64,000 nucleotides of DNA from JBFELU01 sp041572755 (GCA_041572755.1 JBFFRY010000007.1:1-64000), one strand, 5' to 3'; shown: positions 17,903-26,849, counted from the stretch's first letter. The notes: a model not told the origin generated them from the sequence alone. Numbers and translations: made by a program.

Positions 17903-17994
17903 CCCGCCCCCCGGCGATCGAAGGGATCGCGGTCCGGGGAGAGGAGCAGTTCGGCGCTCACCGCGGGGCCGGCGGGGCGTCCCAAGGGGATCAC
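17899..17994 (-). CDS. 31-aa ORF exactly filling the pgi-nnrE gap
   Basis: A GTG at 17992-17994 overlaps the pgi stop (GTGA), and the frame ends at a TGA at 17899-17901 that overlaps the nnrE GTG start (again GTGA). The 31 codons read VIPLGRPAGPAVSAELLLSP and then an acidic/basic tail DRDPFDRRGAG. Chance overlap at both ends is possible in GC-rich DNA, but the arrangement matches how genuinely coupled genes abut in this window. No family is recognised; it may serve mainly to carry ribosomes from pgi to nnrE. Confidence 0.4.
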   Translation of the reverse strand: MIPLGRPAGPAVSAELLLSPDRDPFDRRGAG

Positions 17995-19619
17995 GACCGC
18001 CCCCGGGCCCGTCGGTAGCGGCGGATCAGGGCGGCGGTGGAGGCGTCGTGGTCGAGATCGTCGGCGGAGCCGGCGGTGAGCTCCCCGGCGATCCGGGTGG
18101 CCAGCACCTTGCCGAGCTCCACACCCCACTGATCGAACGAGTTGATCCCCCAGATCGTCCCCTGGGTGAGCACCTTGTGCTCATACAAGGCGATCAGCTG
18201 GCCGAGCACCGAAGGAGTCAGCTTGGGAGCGAGGATCACCGAGGTCGGACGATTGCCGGGGAAGGTCCGGTGGCCGACCAGGTCGGGGGGCACTCCGGCG
18301 GCGGCGACCTCAGCTGCGCTCCGTCCGAACGCCAGCGCCTCGGCTTGAGCCAGGAGGTTGGCCATCAGCAGGTCGTGCATCCCGGCGAGATCATCGAAAG
18401 GCTCCATGAACCCGATCAGATCGGCGGGCACGACGGTGGTTCCCTGATGGAGGAGCTGGTAGAAGGCGTGTTGGCCGTTGGTGCCGGGCTCCCCCCACAC
18501 GATCGGCCCGGTGTCGTGGGGGACGGGGCGGCCGAGAACGTCAACCCCTTTCCCGTTCGACTCCATGTCGAGCTGCTGCAGGTAGGCAGGAAGGCGGTCC
18601 AGGTCCTGGCTGTAGGGGAGGACGGCGTAGGTGGGCAGTCGCAGGAAGTTGCGGTACCACACGCCGATCAGACCGAGCAGCACCGGGAGGTTGGCCCGCA
18701 GCGGCGTCGTCCGGAAATGGAGGTCGATGGCTCGAAACCCGGCCAGCATCTCCCGGAACGCCTCCGGACCCACGGTGATCATCAGCGAGAGACCGATCGC
18801 CGAGTCGACCGAATACCGGCCCCCCACCCAATCCCAGAACTCGAACATGTTGGACGGGTCGATGCCGAAAGCCGCGACCTCGCTCTCGTTGCTCGAGACC
18901 GCCACGAAGTGGCGGGCAACCGCGCCGGGATCACCGAGAGCCTCGATCAGCCACCCCCGGGCGGTTCGTGCGTTGGTGAGGGTCTCCAGGGTGGTGAACG
19001 TCTTGGAGGCAACGATGAACAGCGTCACCGTGGGATCGACGGCCGCCAGCACCGATGCGAGGTGAGCCGGATCGACGTTGGACACGAAGTGAGCGTCCAG
19101 GTCGGGGTGGCGAAACGTTCGCAGTGCCCGGTAGGCCATGGCGGGACCGAGGTCGGATCCGCCGATCCCGATGTTGACGACGTGGCGGATGCTTGCACCG
19201 GTGTGACCCCGCCACGCTCCGGTGCGGACCTGCTCGGAGAACCGGGCCATGCGGTCGAGCACGTCGTGCACGTCCGCGGTCACATCGGCGCCGGCGACAC
19301 GGAATCGATCGCCCTTCGCAGATCGAAGGGCGGTGTGCAGCACCGGGCGGTCCTCGGTGGTGTTGAGAGGCTCCCCCCCGAACATGGCCTCGATCCGCTC
19401 GGAGAGACCGGCCCGCTCCGCCAGGGCGATCAGGCCGTCGAGGATCTCGGGATCGATCAGGTGCTTGGAGAGATCGGCGACGAGGTCAGCGGCGGCCACC
19501 GTGAGCCGGTCGGCCCTGTCCGGATCGCCGGCGAACAGGCGGCGCAGGTCGAGATCGGCGCCGCCGTCGGCGAGCGCGGAGAGCCCGACCCACTCGGGTG
19601 TCGTGGTGATGTCGATCAT
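17991..19619 (-). CDS. pgi: Glucose-6-phosphate isomerase
   Basis: 542 residues. Converts glucose-6-phosphate and fructose-6-phosphate. Clear family segments: IRHVVNIGIGGSDLGPAMAY, FIVASKTFTTLETLTNARTA, the FEFWDWVGGRYSVDSAIG block, ESNGKGV, IVWGEPGTNGQHAFYQLLHQ with the catalytic Glu and His, and INSFDQWGVELGK with the catalytic Lys. Length is normal for the bacterial long form. The ATG at 19617-19619 has GGAGG five nt upstream; the open frame continues far upstream but without homology. It heads a cluster with the 31-aa frame and nnrE. Confidence 0.97.
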   Translation of the reverse strand: MIDITTTPEWVGLSALADGGADLDLRRLFAGDPDRADRLTVAAADLVADLSKHLIDPEILDGLIALAERAGLSERIEAMFGGEPLNTTEDRPVLHTALRSAKGDRFRVAGADVTADVHDVLDRMARFSEQVRTGAWRGHTGASIRHVVNIGIGGSDLGPAMAYRALRTFRHPDLDAHFVSNVDPAHLASVLAAVDPTVTLFIVASKTFTTLETLTNARTARGWLIEALGDPGAVARHFVAVSSNESEVAAFGIDPSNMFEFWDWVGGRYSVDSAIGLSLMITVGPEAFREMLAGFRAIDLHFRTTPLRANLPVLLGLIGVWYRNFLRLPTYAVLPYSQDLDRLPAYLQQLDMESNGKGVDVLGRPVPHDTGPIVWGEPGTNGQHAFYQLLHQGTTVVPADLIGFMEPFDDLAGMHDLLMANLLAQAEALAFGRSAAEVAAAGVPPDLVGHRTFPGNRPTSVILAPKLTPSVLGQLIALYEHKVLTQGTIWGINSFDQWGVELGKVLATRIAGELTAGSADDLDHDASTAALIRRYRRARGRS

Positions 19620-19666
19620 GGCGCCTCCGGAGGGTAGGGCAGCGGTTCGGCCGGGTCGAAGCCGGC

Positions 19667-20263
19667 TCAGGTCCGGCGGGCTCGTGAGCCGACATAGGCG
19701 ACCAACGAACCGCACGCGAGACCCAGACCCCAGCCCCCCACGATGTCGAGGGGAAGGTGGGCACCGGTGTAGATGCGGAGGGCGCCGGCCGCGGCCACCA
19801 AGACCCACAAGGCCGCCTTCCACCCCCGGCTCAGGAGCGGCGAAAGCAGGGCGGCGACGGCGAAGGCCACCGCGGCGTGGCCGGAGGGGAATCCCAGGCC
19901 GCTCCATTCCGGGCGCTGATTGACGTCGGCGAGGAGCTCGGCGGGCCGGCCCCGCTCGAGGAAGGCCTTGACCACCTTGGCCCCGATCCAGGCAGCGCCC
20001 CCGGCGACCACCATCCGGAGGGGGATCGCCCAATGCCGGGTGACCGCGAGGACGATGACGGCCACGACCGGCACGACCAGGATCGCCCCCAACTGCATCA
20101 CCGGCCAGCCGGGGTACTCGATCCAGTCGGGGAGATCGTTGAACACCCGGAAGCCTGCTTCCTCGAATCCGCTGATGCGATCCGGGATGGCCGCCAGCCA
20201 GGCGAGTCCCAGCAGGACGATGCCGACAACGGCGAGCATCAAGTGGCGCTTGCCCTCGGTCAT
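19667..20263 (-). CDS. PAP2-family membrane phosphatase
   Basis: 198 residues with about five to six membrane helices. The three phosphatase motifs are present: KAFLERGRP (K-x6-RP), GLGFPSGHAAV (PSGH) and RIYTGAHLPLD (R-x5-H). The family dephosphorylates lipids such as undecaprenyl diphosphate or phosphatidic acid. Start at ATG 20261-20263 (MTEGKRHLML) with a modest GGATGGG site. It is co-directional with pgi, 47 bases upstream of it. Confidence 0.9.
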   Translation of the reverse strand: MTEGKRHLMLAVVGIVLLGLAWLAAIPDRISGFEEAGFRVFNDLPDWIEYPGWPVMQLGAILVVPVVAVIVLAVTRHWAIPLRMVVAGGAAWIGAKVVKAFLERGRPAELLADVNQRPEWSGLGFPSGHAAVAFAVAALLSPLLSRGWKAALWVLVAAAGALRIYTGAHLPLDIVGGWGLGLACGSLVAYVGSRARRT

Positions 20264-20366
20264 CGTGGCCCATCCAATCGCTGTGGGGCACCCGAGGCGC
20301 TGCGGGCGACCACCGGCCCGATCGCCGGGTACTCGAAGAGCGGGTCGCACGGCATGACTGCCGAGC

Positions 20367-21209
20367 CTACCGGGGGGTGCTGCGCCCGGACTCCGTCTCG
20401 CCGAGCCGGGTCCACGAGGCCAGGGTGAGCCGGGGTGTCACCGCGGCGTGGGTCACCGCGGTGACCACCGTGACCACGGACACAGCCACCGTTCCCAAGA
20501 CGAGGTACATCACCAGCATCTGGACCACGACGGCGTCGATGGGGTCCACCCCGGCGAGCAGGAGGCCGGTCATCGCCCCGGGGAGAGCCACCAAACCCAC
20601 CACCTTGGTGCGCTCCACCTGTGGCGTGATGGCGGCCGCCGCCGCTCGGGGAGCCACGAACCGCACCGCGCCGCGTCGTCCGAAACCGAGCGCCAGCAGC
20701 GCTTCCACCTCGCCGGGCCGATCCCGGATCAAGGCGACCGCCTGCTTGGCGCCCAGCACGGCACCCGGGAGGGCGTTGCCGATCGTGATCCCGGCCACCA
20801 CCACCAACGCAACGGGTTCGAAAGGGAAGACGCCGAAGCCGAATACCGTGCCCACGCTGATGCCGGCGCACAGCAGCACCGCCGAACCGGCGGCGATCGA
20901 GAGCCGGGGTATGGGGGCATCGGTGCGGCGGACCACGACCGCCGTGGCCATCACCACCATGCCGACCGTCCACAGCCACGCCCAGGTGGTGGCCCACGAC
21001 GACTCGAAGATGAGCTTGAAGACGGCGCCGACCGCCAGCAACTGCACCGCCGCCCGCAGCGCCGCCCACACGATGCCGCGCTCGATGCCCAACCGGAAGC
21101 GGAGCGACAGTGCCGCGGCCGCCACGATGAGTGAGACCGACGCGAGCACGACGCCCCATCCCACAACGTCGGAGGTGGCGTCGGTCTGGGCGAGAAGCGC
21201 AACCAGCAC
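20367..21209 (-). CDS. fetB: ABC transporter permease, FetB/UPF0014 family
   Basis: 280 residues with seven or so hydrophobic segments. The family hallmarks are LRAAVQLLAVGAVFKLIF near residue 50, the GITIGNALPGAVLGAKQAVA segment near 140, and VGLVALPGAMTGLLLAGVDP near 200. FetAB of Escherichia coli exports iron; the FetA ATPase gene is not adjacent here, so the partner must be elsewhere. GTG start at 21207-21209. Divergent from the DUF1697 gene with 42 bases between them. The C-terminal tail (RLGETESGRSTPR) is hydrophilic. Confidence 0.85.
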   Translation of the reverse strand: MLVALLAQTDATSDVVGWGVVLASVSLIVAAAALSLRFRLGIERGIVWAALRAAVQLLAVGAVFKLIFESSWATTWAWLWTVGMVVMATAVVVRRTDAPIPRLSIAAGSAVLLCAGISVGTVFGFGVFPFEPVALVVVAGITIGNALPGAVLGAKQAVALIRDRPGEVEALLALGFGRRGAVRFVAPRAAAAAITPQVERTKVVGLVALPGAMTGLLLAGVDPIDAVVVQMLVMYLVLGTVAVSVVTVVTAVTHAAVTPRLTLASWTRLGETESGRSTPR

Positions 21210-21251
21210 CCTGGAACGCTACCGCGCCCGCCGGCCGGCTACGGTGCCCGG

Positions 21252-21767
21252 GTGACCCGGTACGTCGCGTTCCTGCGCGCCATCAACACACCGCCCCGCC
21301 ACGTCAGGATGAGCCGGCTCCGGGCGATCTTCGGGTCGCTGGGCTTTGAGAATGTGGCCACCCACATCGCATCGGGGAACGTGATCTTCGACGCCGAATC
21401 GGTCGATGTTGCTCAGATCGAGGCGGCCCTGGAGCGCGAGCTCGGGTTCCGGGTCCCGGTGTTCCTGAGAACCGCCGCTGAGGCGAGGGCGGTGGCCGCC
21501 AGGGAGCCGTTTGGAGATGCCGGCGGTGAGATGGAGGTGTCGTTCCTCCCCCGACCACCCGATCCGGATCGGGCCCTCGAGGTGGAGGGCACGGCGACCG
21601 GAAGGGACCGGGTGGCGGTGATCGGCCGCGAGGTGTATTGGATGCACTGGGGCAACCGCCGCGATTCGGATCACAGCGAGGCCGAGGTCATGCGAATCGT
21701 GGGGATGCCGACCACCCGGCGCTCCGCCAGGACGCTTCGGGAGATTGCTGCTCGGTTCCTCGCCTAG
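21252..21767 (+). CDS. DUF1697 family protein
   Basis: 171 residues beginning MTRYVAFLRAINTPPRHVRM, with LRAIFGSLGFENVATHIASG, NVIFDA and VYWMHWGNRRDSD, all typical of DUF1697. The family has a ferredoxin-like alpha-beta fold and no settled function. The GTG at 21252 lies six bases after TACGGT (21240-21245), with no ribosome-binding site, so a leaderless transcript is likely. Its end overlaps the last codon of the convergent GH114-like gene. Confidence 0.88.
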   Translation: MTRYVAFLRAINTPPRHVRMSRLRAIFGSLGFENVATHIASGNVIFDAESVDVAQIEAALERELGFRVPVFLRTAAEARAVAAREPFGDAGGEMEVSFLPRPPDPDRALEVEGTATGRDRVAVIGREVYWMHWGNRRDSDHSEAEVMRIVGMPTTRRSARTLREIAARFLA

Positions 21768-23170
21768 GGGGCCACCGTGAAGCTCCAGACCCTGCTCCAC
21801 TTGCTCAAGTCACCGACCGCGTCTTCGGCACGTACCCTCCAGTAGTAGGTGCCGGGAGCCAGGGGTTCAGCGACGACCCATTTGGGTCTGGTGCGTTCGA
21901 CGTCCGCCTCGGGGCTCGAGAAGTCGTCGTCATCGTCGATCTGCACCCGGTACGAGACCGGGTAGCCCTTGGATCTCCGCCACTTGAGGAGCGGTGTCGT
22001 GTCGTCGGTCGTGGCCTCGTCGGCAGGGAGACGAAGCTTGGGCCGGGACGGCGGCTTGGAGTAATCCCTGGGCTTGTAGCCGTCGGGGTACGGCTTGGTG
22101 GAGAGCTGAGAGAGCGAGCGCTGTGAGGCGTACGGGACACAAACGCCCGGCGCCAGCTCGTCGTAGACCTCCGAAGCCGTCTTGTCACCGTCGAGGTCCT
22201 GGGCGTACTCGACGCAGAAGGTGGGGAAGCCGTCGGGCATGCCGGCCAGGTCGTCGAGGACATCTTCGGTCCAGTCGCCGTAGAGGTCGTTGGTGAGCAC
22301 GTTGTACCCCGCCGGGTCTCCCCAGTCGTCGAAGGCTCCGGCGCCGTCGTCGTCCCCGTCGTCGTTGACGCCGTCCCACCAGATCGCCTCCAGGGCGATG
22401 CCGTCGATCACCTCGAGATAGCGGGCCGGGTCGTATTCGTAGAGGTCGGAAGCGTTCTGGGCGATCACCAGGTAGTCCGGATCGGTCTCCCGGGCGTGGT
22501 CGCCGATCTTCTCTATGAAGTCGAGCATCAGCTCGGCGGCCTTCTCCCGGGCGGCGGCCCTTCCCAGCCCGAAGTCGTCCTGCACCTTGTCGATGACGCT
22601 GTCGTCGCTGAACGCTTCGATCCAGTCCATGTAGATGCCGTCGAAGCCGGCGTCCAGGGTCGCCTGGACGTGGCTGAGGTCCCGATACCCGTAGATGGCG
22701 ATGTCCTCCCACTCCTCGTACCAGTAGGCGACGGGGAAGTTGCCCTCCCAGTCGTTGGGATCGCCGCCGACGATCCACTCGGGATCGCCGATCTCCCAGC
22801 CGGATCGCCAATACCAGCGCCAATCCTCGGCCTGGCCGACGTCCACGTACGCAAGCACCAGCGGCTCGACCCCGCGGATATCGATGTTGTGCTGCTTGAT
22901 GTCGTAGACCAGGCCGGCGATGTCGTAGTCCTCCCTGCCCTTCTCGGTCGTCACGACCTCGAGGACGTACAGGTCGAAGTGGGAGTCGGTGAGCTGGTCG
23001 TACTGGCGGTCGGTCTGGACGTCCTGGATGTTGTACGCCCAGAACTCCACGTCTTCCAGTGTCATCTGGGTCACGCGGCGGTCGGGGAGGTCATTGGCGG
23101 CGGGCACCGCCGTTGCGGTCCCGAACATCCCCATGAACACCAGAGTTGCGAACCCGAGGCCCCGTCGCAT
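21764..23170 (-). CDS. Secreted GH114-like (endo-alpha-1,4-polygalactosaminidase-related) protein with a fibronectin-like C-terminus
   Basis: 468 residues after choosing ATG 23168-23170, which has AAGGGGGCGG upstream and opens a signal peptide (MRRGLGFATL...VPAAN). Residues about 35-340 resemble the TM1410/GH114 barrel: WAYNIQDVQ, VLAYVDVGQAEDWRWYW, WIVGGDPNDWEGNFPVAYW, and AGFDGIYMDWIEAFSDDSV with the acidic residue expected near the active site. Residues about 375-468 form a beta-sandwich (YRVQIDDDDDFSSPEADV, GTYYWRVRAEDAV). Such proteins may cleave galactosamine-containing exopolysaccharide; the activity is inferred from the family. Asp-rich composition suggests extracellular, ion-tolerant life. 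Confidence 0.8.
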   Translation of the reverse strand: MRRGLGFATLVFMGMFGTATAVPAANDLPDRRVTQMTLEDVEFWAYNIQDVQTDRQYDQLTDSHFDLYVLEVVTTEKGREDYDIAGLVYDIKQHNIDIRGVEPLVLAYVDVGQAEDWRWYWRSGWEIGDPEWIVGGDPNDWEGNFPVAYWYEEWEDIAIYGYRDLSHVQATLDAGFDGIYMDWIEAFSDDSVIDKVQDDFGLGRAAAREKAAELMLDFIEKIGDHARETDPDYLVIAQNASDLYEYDPARYLEVIDGIALEAIWWDGVNDDGDDDGAGAFDDWGDPAGYNVLTNDLYGDWTEDVLDDLAGMPDGFPTFCVEYAQDLDGDKTASEVYDELAPGVCVPYASQRSLSQLSTKPYPDGYKPRDYSKPPSRPKLRLPADEATTDDTTPLLKWRRSKGYPVSYRVQIDDDDDFSSPEADVERTRPKWVVAEPLAPGTYYWRVRAEDAVGDLSKWSRVWSFTVAP

Positions 23171-23339
23171 ACCGCCCCCTTCGAGGAATACCCACCCATC
23201 AGAACACCTGCCGGGGTGCCGATCATAGGGCCGGAGGTCCTTCGCCACTAGAGCCCCTCCGGATCGGGGACACCATGGAACCGGGGGTCTGGCTGCCGCC
23301 ACGGTCTCATCGGCCGGTGCTCGTCGTCAGGCCGCCGGT

Positions 23340-24671
23340 TCACCGAGGAGGCGGCCCGTTCCCGCCGCGCTCGTTCCCAAAGACCCGATCGACGAAGGGG
23401 TTGCGGAACACCCCGGCGGGGTCGTGATCCCTGCGCAGCCGGTCGAATGCCCGGTAGTCGGGGTAGAGAGCCGCGAAGTCGGCGGCGTCTCGGCTGCTGG
23501 TCTTGCCCCAGTGGGGCCTGCCCCGGTAGTCCCCCATGAGAGCCTCGAAGTCGGCGAAGTAGCCGGGTGCCCACTTCGCAGAGGCCACGTACGCCCCCAG
23601 GTAGCACGAGTCGCGTCCGGTCACCGGGCTCATCGGGAGGTCGTCGGCGGCGGCGAAACGGACTTCGAAGGGGAAGTTCACCCGGTATCCCTCAGCGGCG
23701 AGGATCATGCTTCGGACCCGATCCAGCGCCTCTGCGGCCTGCTCCACCGGGATGGCGTACTCGGTCTCGTAGTGCTGCGGGATCGAACCGCTGTAGGGGA
23801 TGATCAGGTCGCTCCGGTTGACGCGGACCCGGGGGGCGAAACCGAAGCGCTGCACCTTGTCCAGTAGGAAGGGAATCGCTCTGGGGACGGCCCGGGTGAC
23901 CGCCGCCAGCCCCCCGAAGGCCAGCCCGGAGAGGCCCTTGCGGTCGGCCCACTCCTGGAACCCGACCTTGGTGCGCGACGCATCGGTCTTGTTGAAGCGA
24001 TACACCTGGATCTCATCGCCGGTCGGGAGCCACCACAGCTTCAGGTAGTCGTTGTCGGCGAGAAGGCGGGGCAGGTCGGCGAGGACCGTGTCGAAGTCGA
24101 CCAGCTCGAGCCGTTCCTCGAGGTCGAAGGCGTCCACGCACCGCAGGGTGACCTCGGTGACCACCCCCAGGGCGCCGAGGTGGGCGCAGGCCGCCCGGAA
24201 CAACTCGGCATAGCGGTCGACGCCGAGTTCGTGGACCTCGCCTCGACCGTCGACGAGACGGAGTGCCTCGACGTGCGCCGAGAGCAGCTGGGTGCGAATG
24301 CCGGTGCCGTGGCTGGCCGTGCCGAGGTATCCCGCCACGGTCTGGGTGACGATCGAGCCGAAGTTGTCGAGCGCCATCCCTGCGCCGGACAGGGCCTCAT
24401 TGAGCACGTCGAGGCGGGTCCCGCCCCCGACACGCGCCCGCCGCGCCCCGGAGTCGATCTCCACGATGCGATCCATGCGGTCCATGCGGATCGCGTCCCC
24501 GGAGGGCTCGGCTGCGTCCGACCACGACAGCGCAGAACCGATCGCTTTGAGCCGGGTGCCCTTCTCGGCGGCCCGCCGAACCAGGGTCGCCACTTCCTCT
24601 TCGTCTGCGGGGTGGTGCACTGCGCTGGGGTACCAGGTGTGTTCCCCCGACCAGTTGCGGATGCGCGTCAC
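23340..24671 (-). CDS. FAD-dependent oxidase of the sugar-1,4-lactone (L-gulonolactone/D-arabinonolactone) oxidase family
   Basis: 443 residues. Residues 15-180 are the FAD_binding_4 domain (IGSALSWSDAAEP, DNFGSIVTQTVAGYLGTASH, GTGIRT). The C-terminal domain contains the conserved ending FEVRFAAADDLPMS and PHWGKTSS; the HWGK motif is diagnostic of aldonolactone oxidases. The enzyme oxidises sugar lactones or alditols with oxygen or another acceptor; the substrate cannot be told. The GTG at 24669-24671 follows GGAGGGGAGG. Located downstream of the amino-acid permease gene, same strand, 57 bases apart. Confidence 0.9.
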   Translation of the reverse strand: MTRIRNWSGEHTWYPSAVHHPADEEEVATLVRRAAEKGTRLKAIGSALSWSDAAEPSGDAIRMDRMDRIVEIDSGARRARVGGGTRLDVLNEALSGAGMALDNFGSIVTQTVAGYLGTASHGTGIRTQLLSAHVEALRLVDGRGEVHELGVDRYAELFRAACAHLGALGVVTEVTLRCVDAFDLEERLELVDFDTVLADLPRLLADNDYLKLWWLPTGDEIQVYRFNKTDASRTKVGFQEWADRKGLSGLAFGGLAAVTRAVPRAIPFLLDKVQRFGFAPRVRVNRSDLIIPYSGSIPQHYETEYAIPVEQAAEALDRVRSMILAAEGYRVNFPFEVRFAAADDLPMSPVTGRDSCYLGAYVASAKWAPGYFADFEALMGDYRGRPHWGKTSSRDAADFAALYPDYRAFDRLRRDHDPAGVFRNPFVDRVFGNERGGNGPPPR

Positions 24672-24728
24672 GAGAGACCTCCCCTCCGAAGCCTGGCAAA
24701 TCGCCTCAACCGGTGCCGGTGGTCCCCG

Positions 24729-26492
24729 TCACGGTGCCGTCTCCCCGAGACCCAGTCTGCGTTCCACCCTGAGGCTGGCCCGGGAGAACGTGAAGGTGAG
24801 GAGCCAGTAGACGAGGGCGATGAACAGCAGGTTCTCCCGCATCGAGCCGATGAAGGCCGTCTGCTGGGGCACCACCTTGGAGGCGATGAAGGTGAGGTCC
24901 CACAATCCGATGATCGAAATGAGCGTGGTCTCCTTGAAGATCGTGATCGCCTGTCCGACGAGGGCCGGGACGACGGCACGCAGCGCCTGGGGCAGCACGA
25001 TGAACAGGTTCACCTGCAGGGCGTTCATCCCCAGCGAACGCGAGGCCTCATAGTGGCCCAGCGGAACCGACTGGAGTCCACCGCGAACGTTCTCCGCCAT
25101 GTAGGCGGCGAAGTAGAGCGACACCGCGGCAATGGCCCGCACCACGTCGTCGAGCGACAGGCCCTCGGGGAGCAGCACCCGCAGCAGATGGTTGGCGAAC
25201 AGCAGGAGCACCAGAAGAGGGACGCCGCGGATCACTTCGATGTAGGCGGTGGACAGGACCCGGAACACCGGCATCGTGGAGGTCCGGGCCAGCGCCAGGA
25301 TCACCCCGAGGGGAAACGAGATGGTGATGCCCGCCACCGCCACCACCAGCGTGAGAGCGAGTCCGCCCAGGAAGGCCTCCGACTCCAACCCGATGGTGGG
25401 GCTGGCGTCGATCATGGCCACCAGGAACATCACCGGCACGACCGTGACGCACCAGGCGACCGCGTAGCGGACCCGACCCCGCCATTCACCGGTGATGCTC
25501 CCCGAAGCGAGGGCAAAACCGGCGAACACCACGGCCGCGATCCGGACCATGATCACCACCGATCCCGGCCAGATGGCGGCGGCCAATGCGACCAGCATCG
25601 TCACGATCCGGGCACCACCGGCGCCCGGGTGGGTCAGCGCCAGCAGCAGCGGTCCACCCCCGGCGATCGCCACGACCAGGATCACCAGATCCCGACCCAG
25701 CTCCCAGTCACCGAAATCGGGAGCCCGCAGGATCACCAGCACGATCAGCGGGAACGACAGGATCCAGGCGGCGAGGAGCCACCGCCTGCCGATCCGATCG
25801 CGAATCCAGCGGCCCGCCCAGTAGGACGCCACCAGGACGACGGCGAGGATCGTCCACGGCCCCTTGGTGGAGGCGGCGACGGTGGTCCCGGAGTCGGCGA
25901 TGAAGGAATTGTCGGCGTACCCGTAGCGGCCGAACGGAACCGTCCACGAAGCCAAGAGCACCAATCCGAGCAGCACCGCCCACACGGTGAGCGACGAGAT
26001 CGACTCCGAGGCGAACCTCCGGACGACGGTTGCGCCGAGACCGAGCGTGAGGGCGGCCCCGAGGAAGAGCACCGTCCATCCCGCCGGAATCCCGCCGATG
26101 CCGGCGAGCCCGAAGAAGCCGAGCACGGCGCCGCCCCCGTACAGGCCTCGAGCCATGCGGCGTGCAGTGACTTCCCGCCCGGCCCGCCACACCGCCAGTG
26201 ACAATCCGGCCAGCGCCACCACGATGCCCACCGACGCCCACACCCGGACGTAGCGATCGACCGGGTAGTCGTGGGTCATCAGCAGTCGCAGGTTGGTGGC
26301 CACCGCCTCCCAGCGGGTGGCGGAGAACACGAAGCCGAGCATGGCCCGGGTGAAGAGGACCACGATCAGCGCCGCGGTCAGCGTGAGGAGGGCGTGGCCG
26401 GGGGTGGGAAAGAGATGCTCGGTGGCCCAGCGGCGGAAGCGGGACAGTGAGAAGGGTGGGGGATCGATCAGGCCGTCGATCGATGTGCCCAT
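24729..26492 (-). CDS. Amino-acid ABC transporter permease (AapM/YhdY-like) with a long multi-spanning N-terminal region
   Basis: 587 residues. From about residue 390 to the end it is a His/Glu/Gln-type BPD permease: LALTLVVAVAGITISFPLGV, YIEVIRGVPLLVLLLF, AAYMAENVRGGLQSVPLGHY with the EAA-type coupling motif EASRSLGMN, and FKETTLISIIGLWDLTFIAS. The first 390 residues hold around ten hydrophobic segments, more than the roughly 384-residue AapM family carries. No periplasmic binding protein, partner permease or ATPase is next to it. The ATG at 26490-26492 has GAAAGGGCT upstream; the longer upstream frame is shadow. Substrate probably polar amino acids. Confidence 0.88.
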   Translation of the reverse strand: MGTSIDGLIDPPPFSLSRFRRWATEHLFPTPGHALLTLTAALIVVLFTRAMLGFVFSATRWEAVATNLRLLMTHDYPVDRYVRVWASVGIVVALAGLSLAVWRAGREVTARRMARGLYGGGAVLGFFGLAGIGGIPAGWTVLFLGAALTLGLGATVVRRFASESISSLTVWAVLLGLVLLASWTVPFGRYGYADNSFIADSGTTVAASTKGPWTILAVVLVASYWAGRWIRDRIGRRWLLAAWILSFPLIVLVILRAPDFGDWELGRDLVILVVAIAGGGPLLLALTHPGAGGARIVTMLVALAAAIWPGSVVIMVRIAAVVFAGFALASGSITGEWRGRVRYAVAWCVTVVPVMFLVAMIDASPTIGLESEAFLGGLALTLVVAVAGITISFPLGVILALARTSTMPVFRVLSTAYIEVIRGVPLLVLLLFANHLLRVLLPEGLSLDDVVRAIAAVSLYFAAYMAENVRGGLQSVPLGHYEASRSLGMNALQVNLFIVLPQALRAVVPALVGQAITIFKETTLISIIGLWDLTFIASKVVPQQTAFIGSMRENLLFIALVYWLLTFTFSRASLRVERRLGLGETAP

Positions 26493-26575
26493 AGCCCTTT
26501 CGCCGATCCGGGGGGTCGAGTGTACCGGCCCGGAACCCGGCGGAAGGATGCGCCGGAAGGCGTCGTGCCTCGAAC

Positions 26576-26824
26576 TCAGCCGGAACAGAGCCCCGGGTCG
26601 ATGCGGAATACCCGGTAGAGGTCGGCCTCCGGACCGGTGTAGGGGTAGTTCGCCGCTGCTTGGCAGTACTGCGCGACCAGACGTTGCCGCTCGGTGCTGC
26701 CGGCGGTGTATTCCCTCAGGACGTTCGAGAGCGAGTCCATCACCAACTCGGCCACCCGGCGTGTCGCCTCGGTCACCCCGATATCGGGGTTGGCGGCGTG
26801 GAAGAGGACCACCGATTCCCTCAC
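26576..26824 (-). CDS. Hypothetical protein overlapping-frame partner of the next gene
   Basis: An 82-codon frame starting at GTG 26822-26824 (GAGGAG lies 12 nt upstream): ESVVLFHAANPDIGVTEATR, then LVMDSLSNVLREYTAGSTER and YCQAAANYPYTGPEADLYRV. The helical, tyrosine-containing sequence looks protein-like, and coding character continues upstream in the same frame to about 26870, past the stop of the gene at 26850. So the true start may lie further up with no standard start codon, or the two frames may be one gene split by a frameshift. No family recognised. Confidence 0.5.
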   Translation of the reverse strand: MRESVVLFHAANPDIGVTEATRRVAELVMDSLSNVLREYTAGSTERQRLVAQYCQAAANYPYTGPEADLYRVFRIDPGLCSG

Positions 26825-26849
26825 GGCCGCGTGCCACTCCTCGGGGAGC

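Noticed and set aside
17847..19637. 596-codon plus frame opposite pgi
   Set aside because: Antisense shadow of pgi; the pgi protein on the other strand is unmistakable.
24180..26201. 673-codon plus-strand frame full of His/Arg/Gln
   Set aside because: Antisense to the permease and flavin oxidase genes; composition is a reverse-complement artefact.
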